A stretch of 64,000 nt of DNA from contig KE546979.1 of the NCBI GenBank assembly GCA_000442125.1, positions 1,240,001 through 1,304,000 on the forward strand, read 5' to 3'. The position numbers and the translations under genes were made by a program. The stretch is from Opeltia flavorubescens (taxonomy: Eukaryota; Ascomycota; Lecanoromycetes; Teloschistales; Teloschistaceae). This document shows, in pieces, positions 44,467 through 54,673 of this stretch. Each line of letters opens with the position of its first letter. Within the stretch, counting starts at the first letter, position 1. The notes under the pieces are model-generated. The model made no database searches and was not told the origin of the DNA. It saw nothing but the letters and a program-made list of their open reading frames with translations.

Positions 44467-47400
44467 TTACCCTCCAAGCTTCCGAGTCTTCGCTTCAATA
44501 TCTTTGTGACCCTTCTCGATCATCCCTTTCATTGCCTCAAGGCTACGAACCTTGACCTTCATCGCCTGCGTCCCTGCTTCCGCATCCGGAAAGCCTATCT
44601 CTCGATACAACAAGCCCCGTCGCATTGCGTCTCGAACCAAATACAACGGCGTGTTTCCCACTTTGCCCTTTGTCGTTGCCACTTTGCCACACAGAAATGC
44701 CGCTTGTCCAATGACGAAAAGACCATCCTTCGCCCTAGTAAGCGCCACATTAATCCGATGCTCATCTCTGAGGAAACTATTGATCTTCGCTTCTGAACCG
44801 GACAACGAATTTGCAGCGACGAAATCCACGATCACGACAGGCGCTTCTCCATGACCAAAGGCGTCGACGGTCTCGATTTCTCGGAAGCGAAGAGCGCCGC
44901 TGGCGTTGTATCGAGTTATCCGCTTGAGGAGTAGTCTTGTCTGTGCTTTGTAGAAGGTTAAGATGACGATGTCTTGGGGAGCGATACCGGCGGTGTTGAG
45001 TTTTCTCACCAGAGCGTTGATAAGCTCGGCGTTGGCTTCGTTGTAGATGGACTGGCTGCTGCTTTCGACGCGCGAGATGCTAACCGGGTTGTCAATGAAG
45101 AGGTACTCTGATCCTCTGTATTGATCTCCAAACGATGCGATGACTTCGCGGACTCGGCGGCGGGTGTCATTGTCCTCTTCGGCCATCGCGTGCGTTGAGA
45201 ACTTTCCTGCGTAGAAATGATTCCGTGGGAAGTGTGCGATGGACTTCGCCATTCGACATTGTTCGTTCAAACGCATGGTGTGTTTGCCAGTTTTGCTGAT
45301 CATCTCTAGCGGTGAGATCAAGGAGTTCCATGCGACTTCGTTGGCGGGCTCCGATAGGACCGTTGGCCGTGATTGTTTTGAATCACCAACCAAGAGAAGA
45401 GCTTTCCATGTCGAGAAAGACGTCAAGGGGCAAAAGAGCGAGGGGAGAGATGCTTGCCCTGCGTCGTCGACAATGATGAAGTCAGGCTTGAAACCCATCT
45501 CCTCAAGATCTTCGATTGCAGAGGTACCGAGTCTGCAGAATAGGCAATCGACGCCGGCAAACACGCGGCACTCCATCTCTCGACGCAGCTTGAAGAATTT
45601 CTTCCGAACGTCGGGATCGATCCTGCCTTTGTACGTCATGAAATATTTGTAGTACAGTGCGTAATCTCTGGAGAGATTCCGATCGTCCGCAGTAGGGATA
45701 TCCAAATGATCGGCAGGGTTAGGTGATGAGGCTTTTGCCAATTGGTACTCCTCTTCGGCTCGCTCTTCATCCTCTTCCATCAGAGCCTGTATGTAGCCAC
45801 CCATGGTCGTATGCCAAGGGATATCAGACGCTTTGACAAGGACCCTTTCGTGGTGCCCAACAATGTCAGCATCGTCTTCTTGTTGTTCAAAGCCAGCTCC
45901 ACTCTCTTCGTATTTGGCGCAATTGAGTACGTGCTCCGCGAGAAGAGCGGTGTAGACTGCGTCGGAATGTGCGACGTCTTGTTCGTCTGAGCGATCCGAT
46001 TCAAGCGTGATCAAATTCTTCCTTAAAGTGGTCTCCATCCGAAGTAGCTTTTTGTCAAATAAGCTTTCAGGTCGTAGATCATAGGTTTGGATCATGGCAT
46101 TGTCCAGCCCCACCTCACTTGTTGCGCAAACCATAATTTTCGATCCCATTTCCAACATTGACCAGATCGCAGCGGCTACTATCGTAGTCTTGCCTGCACC
46201 TGGCGGCCCCTCGACAGCCAAAACACTATCTTCGATGTCGCGGAGATTGTAGAGCACTTCCATCTGGCTGGGAGTCATGCCGAGGCTCTCCGAGCAATAG
46301 GTATTGAGGATAGTCTGGAAGTCTGGTGGTAGGATTGAACGCGGCGGATGTAGTTGACCGATATCTACCGGAGGATCATCGCGTGGACGCTCGGAGCCAT
46401 CGTTCATTAGGACATGACGAACGTTGACGCATTCTGCTTTCTCAGAAGAGCAGAATGCTTTGACTGCTCGTAACTCTCGCTCGGACGTCTCGGGGTTGTG
46501 CTGAATGGTGACTCGTGCAAGAGGGAGTGATTGCTTGTAAGATGCTTTCAGATGAAGTTCTGGCATTCTGACTTTAGGTCGTCCGTGAACGAGGAGACAG
46601 AAGTCCGTTTGTGTTGCCATAAGCTCAGATTTAGGCCGCTGAATTGTCATCCCTTGAAGCTTCCTCCAATGTCCCTTACTTGGACGAGGATCACCATGGA
46701 GCGCATCATTCAGCTCGACCGTTGCTTGCAGACCGATCTCGGGGGTGGATCTCTTCCCTTCGCCGGATGGAAGACGAACAAAGACCAGAGCACAGTCAGT
46801 CGTTGCTTTCTGCTGCTCACCACTTGAACCGATTTCCTCGGTAGTTATGGAGAACCATGAAAAATCGGGGATCCGCATGAAGAAACACTCAAGCATGGTT
46901 CGAGGTATGTAAGCGTGGCGATTTGCCGTGTACTGGGCTTCACGTATGACAGTCAAGCTCGCATAGTCCGAGAAATGACCAACGTTCAAGAACTCCTCGG
47001 AATGTGGCAGCCATGAATAAGGCCCTCCTGGGTTCTCAGCGTACATACCGTCACCGACCTCTTCAATCGTGGGTGCTTCACGGACGGAACTCAGAGTCGA
47101 GTTTCCGTTGATGTCAAGATATTGAGCAAGGATACCAATGTCGTTCTTGACGCGAAGCCCAAAGTACGGCAGATGCACATGCCACGTATTGGTCCTCTCC
47201 GGTCGAAACCAAAATCGAACAGGCATGGGGACAGTGTCCGTGATCAGGTATGTCAATTCTGTAAACACTCTCTCTGGGAGGAGAGCTTCCGACGCAGGAT
47301 TCTCAAAATACTTCACACGGGGAGAGCAAAGTTCGGCAGAAAAGGTGCGTATCTTATCTGCTTGTGCTTGGAACTGGGGTTCGTCCATGAATGGCTCTTG

Positions 47401-47886
47401 GCAATCCTCTGGTTGAACCTTCTTAAGCCAATCTTCGTAGGTATCGAAGCTGAAATCTCTGTCAACCATGAGACCGCCGTTTGCGAGATAATGTGCTGGG
47501 TACCAAGTGAGCTGGCATAGATCGTGGTTGCCGGGACATGGCTTGAATTCTTGTACTGAACGCTGAGTAGCGACGTAGATTGAAAGGACGATCTTCGGAA
47601 ATTCGGCGCGTCCGGCGTTCACGTTAATAGTTGCCTTCCAATTGAGGGGAGTCCGAGTTATTCCGCCGACGCTGGGCTTGCGGTCGGCGTAGACGATACT
47701 AAAAGCGCAGCGTGACTCTTTGGCTTTGAAAGAAATGGTGTTGAAAGGGAAGTTATCTGACTTATTCACATCCGACTGCGCTGCTGGCAAGGAATCGCCC
47801 AATGAAGTAAGATCAAGGTTCCCAATAAACCCCTCTTCTCTCTTGAATGCGTCAGAACTCGACGCTGGATCTGGAGATGAAGACAT
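44467..47886 (-). CDS. UPF1-like superfamily 1 helicase with novel N-terminal domain
   Basis: This single-exon protein of 1139 residues is a probable ATP-dependent RNA/DNA helicase of the UPF1-like SF1B group. Residues ~1-255 form a domain with no family I recognise, shared with the stand-alone gene at 37820. A middle region (~300-500) follows. Helicase motifs: GPPGAGKTT (Walker A, ~560), FIIVDDAGQAS (Walker B, ~805, with DDAGQ where DEAGQ or DEASQ is usual), LLLVGDSKQSRPT (~835), LNEQCRM (~875), FGHGEAPVVIVDF (~1010) and RINVALTRAKDGL (~1045). The acidic insert EEDEERAEEEYQ and the CLFCRLGT segment lie between Walker A and B. The start MSSSPDPASS matches the paralogue. No targeting signal is seen. 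Helicases of this class act in RNA decay, splicing or silencing; which applies here is not shown. Confidence 0.85.
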   Translation of the reverse strand: MSSSPDPASSSDAFKREEGFIGNLDLTSLGDSLPAAQSDVNKSDNFPFNTISFKAKESRCAFSIVYADRKPSVGGITRTPLNWKATINVNAGRAEFPKIVLSIYVATQRSVQEFKPCPGNHDLCQLTWYPAHYLANGGLMVDRDFSFDTYEDWLKKVQPEDCQEPFMDEPQFQAQADKIRTFSAELCSPRVKYFENPASEALLPERVFTELTYLITDTVPMPVRFWFRPERTNTWHVHLPYFGLRVKNDIGILAQYLDINGNSTLSSVREAPTIEEVGDGMYAENPGGPYSWLPHSEEFLNVGHFSDYASLTVIREAQYTANRHAYIPRTMLECFFMRIPDFSWFSITTEEIGSSGEQQKATTDCALVFVRLPSGEGKRSTPEIGLQATVELNDALHGDPRPSKGHWRKLQGMTIQRPKSELMATQTDFCLLVHGRPKVRMPELHLKASYKQSLPLARVTIQHNPETSERELRAVKAFCSSEKAECVNVRHVLMNDGSERPRDDPPVDIGQLHPPRSILPPDFQTILNTYCSESLGMTPSQMEVLYNLRDIEDSVLAVEGPPGAGKTTIVAAAIWSMLEMGSKIMVCATSEVGLDNAMIQTYDLRPESLFDKKLLRMETTLRKNLITLESDRSDEQDVAHSDAVYTALLAEHVLNCAKYEESGAGFEQQEDDADIVGHHERVLVKASDIPWHTTMGGYIQALMEEDEERAEEEYQLAKASSPNPADHLDIPTADDRNLSRDYALYYKYFMTYKGRIDPDVRKKFFKLRREMECRVFAGVDCLFCRLGTSAIEDLEEMGFKPDFIIVDDAGQASLPSLFCPLTSFSTWKALLLVGDSKQSRPTVLSEPANEVAWNSLISPLEMISKTGKHTMRLNEQCRMAKSIAHFPRNHFYAGKFSTHAMAEEDNDTRRRVREVIASFGDQYRGSEYLFIDNPVSISRVESSSQSIYNEANAELINALVRKLNTAGIAPQDIVILTFYKAQTRLLLKRITRYNASGALRFREIETVDAFGHGEAPVVIVDFVAANSLSGSEAKINSFLRDEHRINVALTRAKDGLFVIGQAAFLCGKVATTKGKVGNTPLYLVRDAMRRGLLYREIGFPDAEAGTQAMKVKVRSLEAMKGMIEKGHKDIEAKTRKLGG

Positions 47887-47948
47887 GTATCTGCCCTATA
47901 CAGGATATAGTGGCAGGAATTTGAGTGCCAGGAGTCGAAGATGTACAA

Positions 47949-48120
47949 CCGTGCAGTTTTCCGAACAAAATGCTGTGGGTTACACTACGATGTTGGAGTA
48001 TAACGGAAGTCTTTTCTTTTTGTAGATATCCTCGCAACCTCCGAGAAGATTGTGATGATAGCGTGTGGTGAAAAGAGCTTAGAAGAAAAAAGAGGGAAGT
48101 CTGGCGAACGAGGATTCTTG
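47949..48120 (-). promoter_or_regulatory. Helicase upstream module, copy 4
   Basis: It lies 60-230 bp upstream of the helicase ATG. On the minus strand it has a C/T-rich block (CCCTCTTTTTTCTTC), TTCTCGGAGGTTGCGAGGATAT, AAAGACTTCC and GCATTTTGTTCGGAAAACTGC. Three related copies lie at 30346, 37594 and 43287. It probably includes promoter and 5' leader sequence. Confidence 0.6.
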
Positions 48121-48965
48121 AATTGATCGTGGGCGGCGGTGACCGGTGCTAATCTCCTACAATCTTGCTTATCATGGGTTGGCTGGCATTACATTGCAGT
48201 GATTGATACGTGATGACTACTCTAACCATTGTGCTATGGATTAATTGAGTATATGATGTCAATAGTCATTGTGAATGACTATCGGTCTTGCAAGACTCAT
48301 CTATCCATACACAAAACTGGAAAATCAAGGTACTTGCCATCACTCAGCCCCGTTGTCAGTTCTGTCTTTTCGTTATCTCGTTTTCCCCATGAATGCGTAT
48401 TCAAGTCTACAATACGGGATGGTAGGGATTCGGACCTGCCATACATTACACGGTATGAAAGGTTCAAAGTCTGAACCCCCAGAAGCCATTTGCCCAGCAT
48501 CAGGACTAAGCTTTCGTTTATTTCATCAAAGGCACGTTCAGCGATCGAGGTACCGACATGCATGCTACATCCGAAAACAGGGCATGAGCGCGCCGATATA
48601 TCAATACCAGACGAGATGTCGCTGTAACTAATAACATGTCAAATCAATGCGAAGCTCTTAATAAGCATAAGGAAACTCTTTGAAAATTCGACGTTACAAC
48701 TTTGATCTAGCTATTCAATGAAGGAACGTTTCCGTCATTTTGACGCGTCCTTGGAGAGTCGCGCCGCGTTTATGAGCGTCAACCACAATCAAGCGTAGAC
48801 TCTAAATTGGGGCCCTGGACAACATTGACCTCGGTACATTCATGGGAATCTATAGGACTCTGGAGGAGAACAGTATTCGTGATCAACGCTCAAGACGATC
48901 GTCGCCCCTCAAAGCTGTACTGCCATCGCTAATTCACTCCTTTGCTTAATGTCTTTCATACATAT
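48121..48965. other. Intergenic
   Basis: Short frames only; this is the region between the helicase promoter and the 3' end of the second coiled-coil gene. Confidence 0.45.
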
Positions 48966-50273
48966 CTAATAGTACCAGACGATCTCCGGATGGCCATGTA
49001 CCCAATAACACATATCAGCCTTCGTTGCTTGACCACGATCACCCGAAGGAAGTGGTCGAATCTGTATCGAACCCTTCCTCACCGCAACACATACCCTATT
49101 ATTGCGTACGCAAGCTTCACATGCAGTACCGTCCCACATATTGCTCCCAGAACCATTTGCCCATTGGTGTGCGCATTTTGGCTCACCGCTCTTGGTTCCT
49201 TGGGCCCATGTTGATCGCATCGAGTCCCAGCCCCTCGTCTCGGTCATCTGCTGTCTGATCATGTCGAACACCTTGTCTGGTAGGCTACCGTATCGAAAGT
49301 TCGGGTGCCGTGCTTCATCGACGTCGATCCAAGGCTCCACTCCATCTTGAATTGGAAGCGTTGGCTGCGTTAAACGCCCTGAGTTCCTTTGATTGGTCCG
49401 GTCGGCAGAAACTCGCGGTCTTTTGGGCGGACGCACGTCAATGTCTTGGTCATTGGCGTTTTGACCCTGGGTCGTATTTGCTGTCTCTGCTTGGCTTGAT
49501 CCTTGGTGACTGTCATCCGGAAGCTCTACCTCTGCTAGGAGGCTATGTAGCCGCTGCTCGAAGATTACCCAAGCTTCCCCACTTGGTGGACTAGCTTGCC
49601 CTTTGGCTTCGTCGAACGTTCGCTTGAACATTGCCAGATATCGTTTGAATGTGAAAACCTTCCTAGCTTCGAGGCGTGTCGTTTCTTGGAACGTCTTGAG
49701 TCGGTCACATTCTTGTTCTGCTACAGATAATTGCTGTTCGAGCTCCGGGACTCGGTCGGCTTGTGCTTTCAATACCGTATTTTCTGCTTTCAGGGTAGCA
49801 ATTTCCTTCAGGGTAGTCGATACCTTTGTGTCATTCTCCGATGTTTGTACCGCGAGATGTTTGTCACTATGTTGGTAAATGTCGGTGGCAGGTACGACGT
49901 CATATTGATCGTTGATGATGCGGGCAAATTCTTCGACAGTCCTAGTAGCCAGCGATTGAAATGCATTAAGCTGCTTCGATTGCTCGTTGATTAGGGAGAC
50001 AACTTTCGACTCGAGTTCGTGGATCTTGGTCGTTGCTTGATCGTATTCTGACTGTAGTGCATCATGGTCTGCAGTAGGAACCGTAGGAATTGGATCCGCA
50101 AATTTCTTCTCTCGGAGTTGACTCTTGAGGTCCTTCAATTTAACTGCCTGAGTTAAATTGCTAGCCTCTCGTTCCTTCAGTTGTTCCTGCGCATCTTCGA
50201 GATCATCTTCAAGCTCGCGTATTCTCTTCTGCATATCCCTGGAGCTCGGCGTAGTGCTTGAAANTTCGGACAT
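48966..50273 (-). CDS. Coiled-coil/cysteine-tail protein 2
   Basis: This intact paralogue of the disrupted gene at 34014-35871 has about 435 residues. The N-terminal half is a long coiled coil (RDMQKRIRELEDDLEDAQEQ, TKIHELESKVVSLINEQ, EQQLSVAEQECDRLK). A polar linker with a basic patch (RPPKRPRVSADRTNQR) follows. The C-terminal domain has FDMIRQQMTETRGWDSM, PKCAHQWANGSGSNMW, ACEACVRNNRVCVAV and DRGQATKADMCYWV. The C-x2-C-x6-C half-cluster preceded by a distant Cys recalls one arm of a Zn2Cys6 cluster. The start at 50273 is chosen because its N-terminus matches copy 3 and its leader matches copy 1; an in-frame ATG lies five residues upstream. One N falls in codon 4. Likely nuclear and self-associating (inference). 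Confidence 0.75.
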   Translation of the reverse strand: MSEXSSTTPSSRDMQKRIRELEDDLEDAQEQLKEREASNLTQAVKLKDLKSQLREKKFADPIPTVPTADHDALQSEYDQATTKIHELESKVVSLINEQSKQLNAFQSLATRTVEEFARIINDQYDVVPATDIYQHSDKHLAVQTSENDTKVSTTLKEIATLKAENTVLKAQADRVPELEQQLSVAEQECDRLKTFQETTRLEARKVFTFKRYLAMFKRTFDEAKGQASPPSGEAWVIFEQRLHSLLAEVELPDDSHQGSSQAETANTTQGQNANDQDIDVRPPKRPRVSADRTNQRNSGRLTQPTLPIQDGVEPWIDVDEARHPNFRYGSLPDKVFDMIRQQMTETRGWDSMRSTWAQGTKSGEPKCAHQWANGSGSNMWDGTACEACVRNNRVCVAVRKGSIQIRPLPSGDRGQATKADMCYWVHGHPEIVWYY

Positions 50274-51074
50274 GATTTTGATCATGCTCGTCCACTGGAG
50301 CGCAGCAAATATTTTGAGTATTCTACAGGCCAACGCTGCAGCTGCTAACGAGGTTTTGGAAAGATGACGTCGAGGAGATGTTTCAAACGAGTCAAAGACA
50401 AGAATACGATGAGGTGGTTAGAAAAGCGTACAAGGAGAGTATTGGAGATGAAGGTTCTCCGAAATCGTGGGGGCTGAACCTAATAAATCGGCAAAATGCG
50501 ATTTTCGACAGGAAAATTCACTAGGGAGATCGAATATATAGAATACAAAACCAACAGATTATCGTACTTCACAGCGTCAAGAACAATTATATGTCAACTG
50601 TACCTTGGCTATTGAAGTGGTATCACTCCTGTCATGCAGGAGTATCTTGTATTCACGTCACAACGATTTTATGATGATTGATATGGTGTATCGTCAAAGG
50701 ATTAGACCTTGATGCGTTTATCCCCCCATCAATGAAAGCAGGATTGTTTCGTAATATCAGAATTTAACAAAGCGCGGTTTCCGGGTGGTGGGAGGCGGGA
50801 TGCGCGTTTCGTGGAACCTGGAAACATGCATCATAGTCTTCTTATATGGTGCATCAATGTCCAAAAACCCCGATCATATTGGAGAAGCGAAGGAGGTTTC
50901 GGTGATGTACATCGAAAGAGTAACCTTTGATCCGTCCAGAGAGAAACGAACATGGAGCAAGAAACTTTCATATGCATTTCGCAGAGGACATAGTAAAACC
51001 ATTCCATGTTCTTGGATCTTGCCATGGGCTTGACCAGTGCATATGCTATTTTTCACATGGTACATCGGGTTGCG
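50274..51074. other. Intergenic, promoter of coiled-coil gene 2
   Basis: No supported gene; a leader element shared with the gene at 34014-35871 lies just before the ATG. Confidence 0.45.
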
Positions 51075-51398
51075 CAGGGTTTTCAGCGTGGCGATGCGTC
51101 GAAACAAAGAGATATAGAGGAAATCGAGCTTTCAGAGGCACAACATCATGGGCTTCAGTAGCCCTCACAGCCGGAAGCTCAGCAACCACTTCAGCAAACT
51201 CCTTAACAGCAATCTAATCCTCAGATAGGACCTAACAGCTCATCGAAGTCTTACTCCAAGGCGACTCGACTGAGAAGAGAGGCTAATACACAGCCAACGA
51301 CTTCACATCAAGGCAAGAGCAATGGCAAGAACAAGAACAAGGGCAAAAAACAACTAGCCAACAAAAGTCTGACGCTCGACTCAGCGAACACACGTTAA
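51075..51398 (+). pseudogene. Glutamine-rich coding relic
   Basis: One plus-strand frame reads QGFQRGDASKQRDIEE, LSEAQHHGLQ, SKSYSKATRLRREANT and KSNGKNKNKGKKQLANK up to a stop. It is broken by a TAG and a TAA that sit in a run of CAG and CAA glutamine codons (PSQPEAQQPLQQTP). Each fits a single C-to-T change. No start or splice sites were identified. Confidence 0.35.
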
Positions 51399-53080
51399 GC
51401 ATCGGGAACCGCGGCTTCATATCCAGCCATTCAGCCGTTCTCTAACGATATGGGTAGTGTTAGTACCGAAGCTCAACCTTTGAAGCCTTTATTCTCCCCA
51501 CCTTGCCTGGTCCTACAAGAGGTAGGGAGGAGCTTGTTCCTCGGATATTTGTTTGACTTGATGAATCTGATGATACAGTAGCAGACGGGGTAACGCGATC
51601 CGTCTATCCGAGAGTCATTGCAAAGATGGGGTGTTTTGCCTCCGACGGAAGGTTCGGGTCTGACAATGGATAGGCAGGCCAGGACAGAGCAGAGTTGGAG
51701 GGATCGAGGACCTTAGCTTTAGCTCATTAATGCTAATATCTCGTTACATAGGTCTCGATTATGCGTGACAAAACGCGGTTAGATGGAGAAGGAGGTGCGT
51801 AGATCTATTCGTACGAAGTTGTGTAGCACATGCCCTTAACAAGTAACAACATCCCTCTACCATTTATATCCTTTTGCGACTACGAAGCCAGTGAGACCGC
51901 ATCTCGGAGTTCTAGTATATCGTAATTAAATACTCCTTTGGTCCATGATTTATCATCCTCGACTGGCAGTACCTAATGTAGCTCTGACCGATTCTGGCGG
52001 CATGCCGTTTGAGACTTTCGTCATTTCAGCACGACTCGGTTGTAGCAGGAAGGACACGAAAAGACTGGACGGTGAAACTCATGGATTCGCTGAGATTTGT
52101 ATGATAGTGTTTGGCGAAATGGTTAGTGGCTGCTGCTGCTCTGGATCGCCGTCCGATCTTGGCGATGGGTTATCTAAGTTCGATACTGGAGGCAGATCCC
52201 TGTAAGTCTTGCAGATGGGAGCAGCTGACTTGATCACAAACGACAAGTTGAGACAGAACGCTAATTTCGATTTTCAATCGATGGGATTTTTTTCACTTTG
52301 CCCAGCGTGGTGACTGGCGCATGGAGTGCCAGCTTCCTGGGAAATAGTAGGATTGTGTCCATGGAATCTCGTCACATTTGTGCGAACTGGAACGATGTAA
52401 TCTGTCATCCTCTGCCTGTATCGTATCTTGCGGGTTGCAGGCAAGGTAAAGTGTCGTTCGTTCAGCGAAATTAAGACGAAACGTCGAAATATCGACCCTG
52501 GTTGCGATTGTATGAAAGAATTGTTCGTGTAACGTCTGATGACGGGGAGATCCTGATGCATGTGGCCGCTGTTAGGGATGAGGTAGGAGTCAAAAGTTAT
52601 GAAGTCGATATTTCAGAGGGTGTGTTCAGAGAATTTCTTCTTGGAAAATAGAGTTTGCTGAGTAGAACATCAACGATTGTATGTGCTGCGAAGAGCAGGA
52701 GACGCTTTATGTAAATTATTGCCTGCCTTTGGCGAAAATCAACCCATTGAAAGATCTAGTCTTATCTCCGTGTTCCATTAGTAGGGACCATTGGAGTGGT
52801 AGACCCGAAGGTTCCTTCAAATCAAGTAGATGACCAGGAACTACGTATTCCTCCTCCAGGCATCTCTCTCAGTTGCTATTCCTCTGCATCGCAGTCTCGC
52901 ATCCTATCTACCCAAATGGAACCTTGATTCTAAATGAACGCTCGTATCCTTCAACAGCCTCATTGATAGCCTCGTAGCTTTCGACTTCCACGTTTCCCAA
53001 TTGTCTATCCGTTCCGGTTATTCAATGTGTCTATTTATGGGGGCGTATCGTCTTTGCGGTCAAGTCCACTGGCCACGTCA
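51399..53080. other. Intergenic
   Basis: I found no supported gene or structured repeat in this stretch. Confidence 0.4.
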
Positions 53081-54673
53081 TCAGCTAAGTATCATTTTCA
53101 ATCTTAGGAATTCATCATACTGGCGCCGGAATATTTCTTTCAACGTCCGAGTTGAATCCTTAGGACGCAAAAAAGGGTCTTGATTGGGTTGGGGCGCTGT
53201 AGTAACTGCTGCACCGGGTTCAATGGTATCGCTAGGGCGAGTTGCTGGAGGTTCCTGTTCTGCTTCATTGGTCGTTCGGGACTCGTACTCCTTACTCTGA
53301 ATACCCTGTTCTGGAAACATGGATGTCGATTGAGAGCTGGGTACGTTCTCAGTCCAGTTGGGAGGCTGAGGTGCCCAGGCACTTCCGAAGATCGATGACC
53401 TTGAGAGACCGGGGAGACTTTGAGGCGCATATGGGATTGGAGCGAAAGGTTTTGACGAGAAAAGGCCTTGAGGTCCATGAGTCGATGGCATCGTTGGAAA
53501 GGTATTGGATCCAACGTTCGATATATCCGCTGCGGACGCAGAAGGAGAAAGTAATCCCGCTGTCATAGCCTTAAAAGGTTCGGTAGAGTCCCGTGCTTGG
53601 CTTTGCTCTTCCTTGGTATTGACAAGTCCCAATAGATTAGACGTCGATGTAGAAGGAGAAGTCAACTCCGTATTTGTATCTTTTGAGAGCTTGGTCGAGG
53701 TGGAGTGTCGGTGAAGCTCTTCCCGCGGAACGTCAGACGCGAGTCTGCTGAAATTGGGCTTGGTCCATTTAGGTTTGTTGGTCTGGCTACTCGTGAAGCT
53801 AGATGGATGACCGGCTGGTATTGAGTGAGTGACTGGAGCTGACTTTTCATCCTGACCCATACCGACAACCATATCTGGAATGGGTGTTGGTGGGAGACGG
53901 ACTCGGGGGCGATCGTGGAAATCGGGAGGTAGAGGCCGCTTGCGGTTGTAATTCAGATCTGGTTCGACAGAAGCTGGTTCACGCTTGACAATATCGAGCT
54001 CCTGTGCACCAAAAGCGGTCGCACGCGGGTTCCTGGTCTCTCTCATCGAAGGTCGGAATCGCTGGCGCTGTTCCGCTCGATCGCTTGCTATCGACGTTGA
54101 GTCAGTAATAAACAAACTGATATCTTGCGGGATAATCTTACCATCGGGACCTCGAGTATACTCATTACCATATAAATTGTCGAATCTTTGATATCCCTTA
54201 CTCATCAACCGAAATGCCTCATATAATTCAATTTCCTTGTTTTCCAAGAAACCCACAGTTGACTCAAGCTGTTGAATTCTGGCCATCGCTTTGTTGAAAT
54301 CAGCCAGCAACGATTTATGTCTTGCTTCAAGGGCCGTTTCGGGAGCAAAAGGTCGGTCATACTCTGCATCTAGTAGCTGACGCTTAAGCTCTTTATTTTT
54401 GGCGGATAGCTCTTCAATTCTGGTGGACTGTTCCATGTTGATAGCTTCACGGGCTTGAAGCTGATCTTTTGTCGTTCTCAAGGCCTCTTTCGCGTCTTCG
54501 AGGTCAATCTCCAGTATTCGGATCCTCTTTTCCATCTCTCTGTTGCCTGGCGCAGGAGTACTTTCATGCTCCGACATGGCTGATGATGGAACCGGAGATT
54601 GGGGTGCGAAATCTGTGAATCGGCGCCGGAAATGCGAAAAATGTTCCTGTGGTTGTGGAGAAGTCGTGCTCAA
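53081..54673 (-). CDS. Coiled-coil protein 3, N-terminal paralogue of the cysteine-tail family
   Basis: The N-terminal part is paralogous to the gene at 48966-50273: EMEKRIRILEIDLEDAKEAL against DMQKRIRELEDDLEDAQEQ, and RIQQLESTVGFLENKEIELY against KIHELESKVVSLINEQSKQL. The rest is a long disordered Ser/Pro/Gln-rich region, then a short helical end (LKEIFRRQYDEFLRLKMIL). The cysteine tail of its relatives is absent. A probable 54-nt intron at 54141-54088 (GTAAGA...CTGAC...ATAG) keeps the frame either way, so the protein is about 512 or 530 residues. ATG 54673 opens the frame; homology to the relatives starts at ATG 54577 (MSEHES), which may be the true start. Confidence 0.68.
   Translation of the reverse strand: MSTTSPQPQEHFSHFRRRFTDFAPQSPVPSSAMSEHESTPAPGNREMEKRIRILEIDLEDAKEALRTTKDQLQAREAINMEQSTRIEELSAKNKELKRQLLDAEYDRPFAPETALEARHKSLLADFNKAMARIQQLESTVGFLENKEIELYEAFRLMSKGYQRFDNLYGNEYTRGPDGKIIPQDISLFITDSTSIASDRAEQRQRFRPSMRETRNPRATAFGAQELDIVKREPASVEPDLNYNRKRPLPPDFHDRPRVRLPPTPIPDMVVGMGQDEKSAPVTHSIPAGHPSSFTSSQTNKPKWTKPNFSRLASDVPREELHRHSTSTKLSKDTNTELTSPSTSTSNLLGLVNTKEEQSQARDSTEPFKAMTAGLLSPSASAADISNVGSNTFPTMPSTHGPQGLFSSKPFAPIPYAPQSLPGLSRSSIFGSAWAPQPPNWTENVPSSQSTSMFPEQGIQSKEYESRTTNEAEQEPPATRPSDTIEPGAAVTTAPQPNQDPFLRPKDSTRTLKEIFRRQYDEFLRLKMILS

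Noticed and set aside
48418-48470. tRNA-like stretch
   Set aside because: Could not be folded into a cloverleaf with a proper T-loop and acceptor stem.
51945-52205. 86-codon plus frame
   Set aside because: No coding appearance, no splice support.
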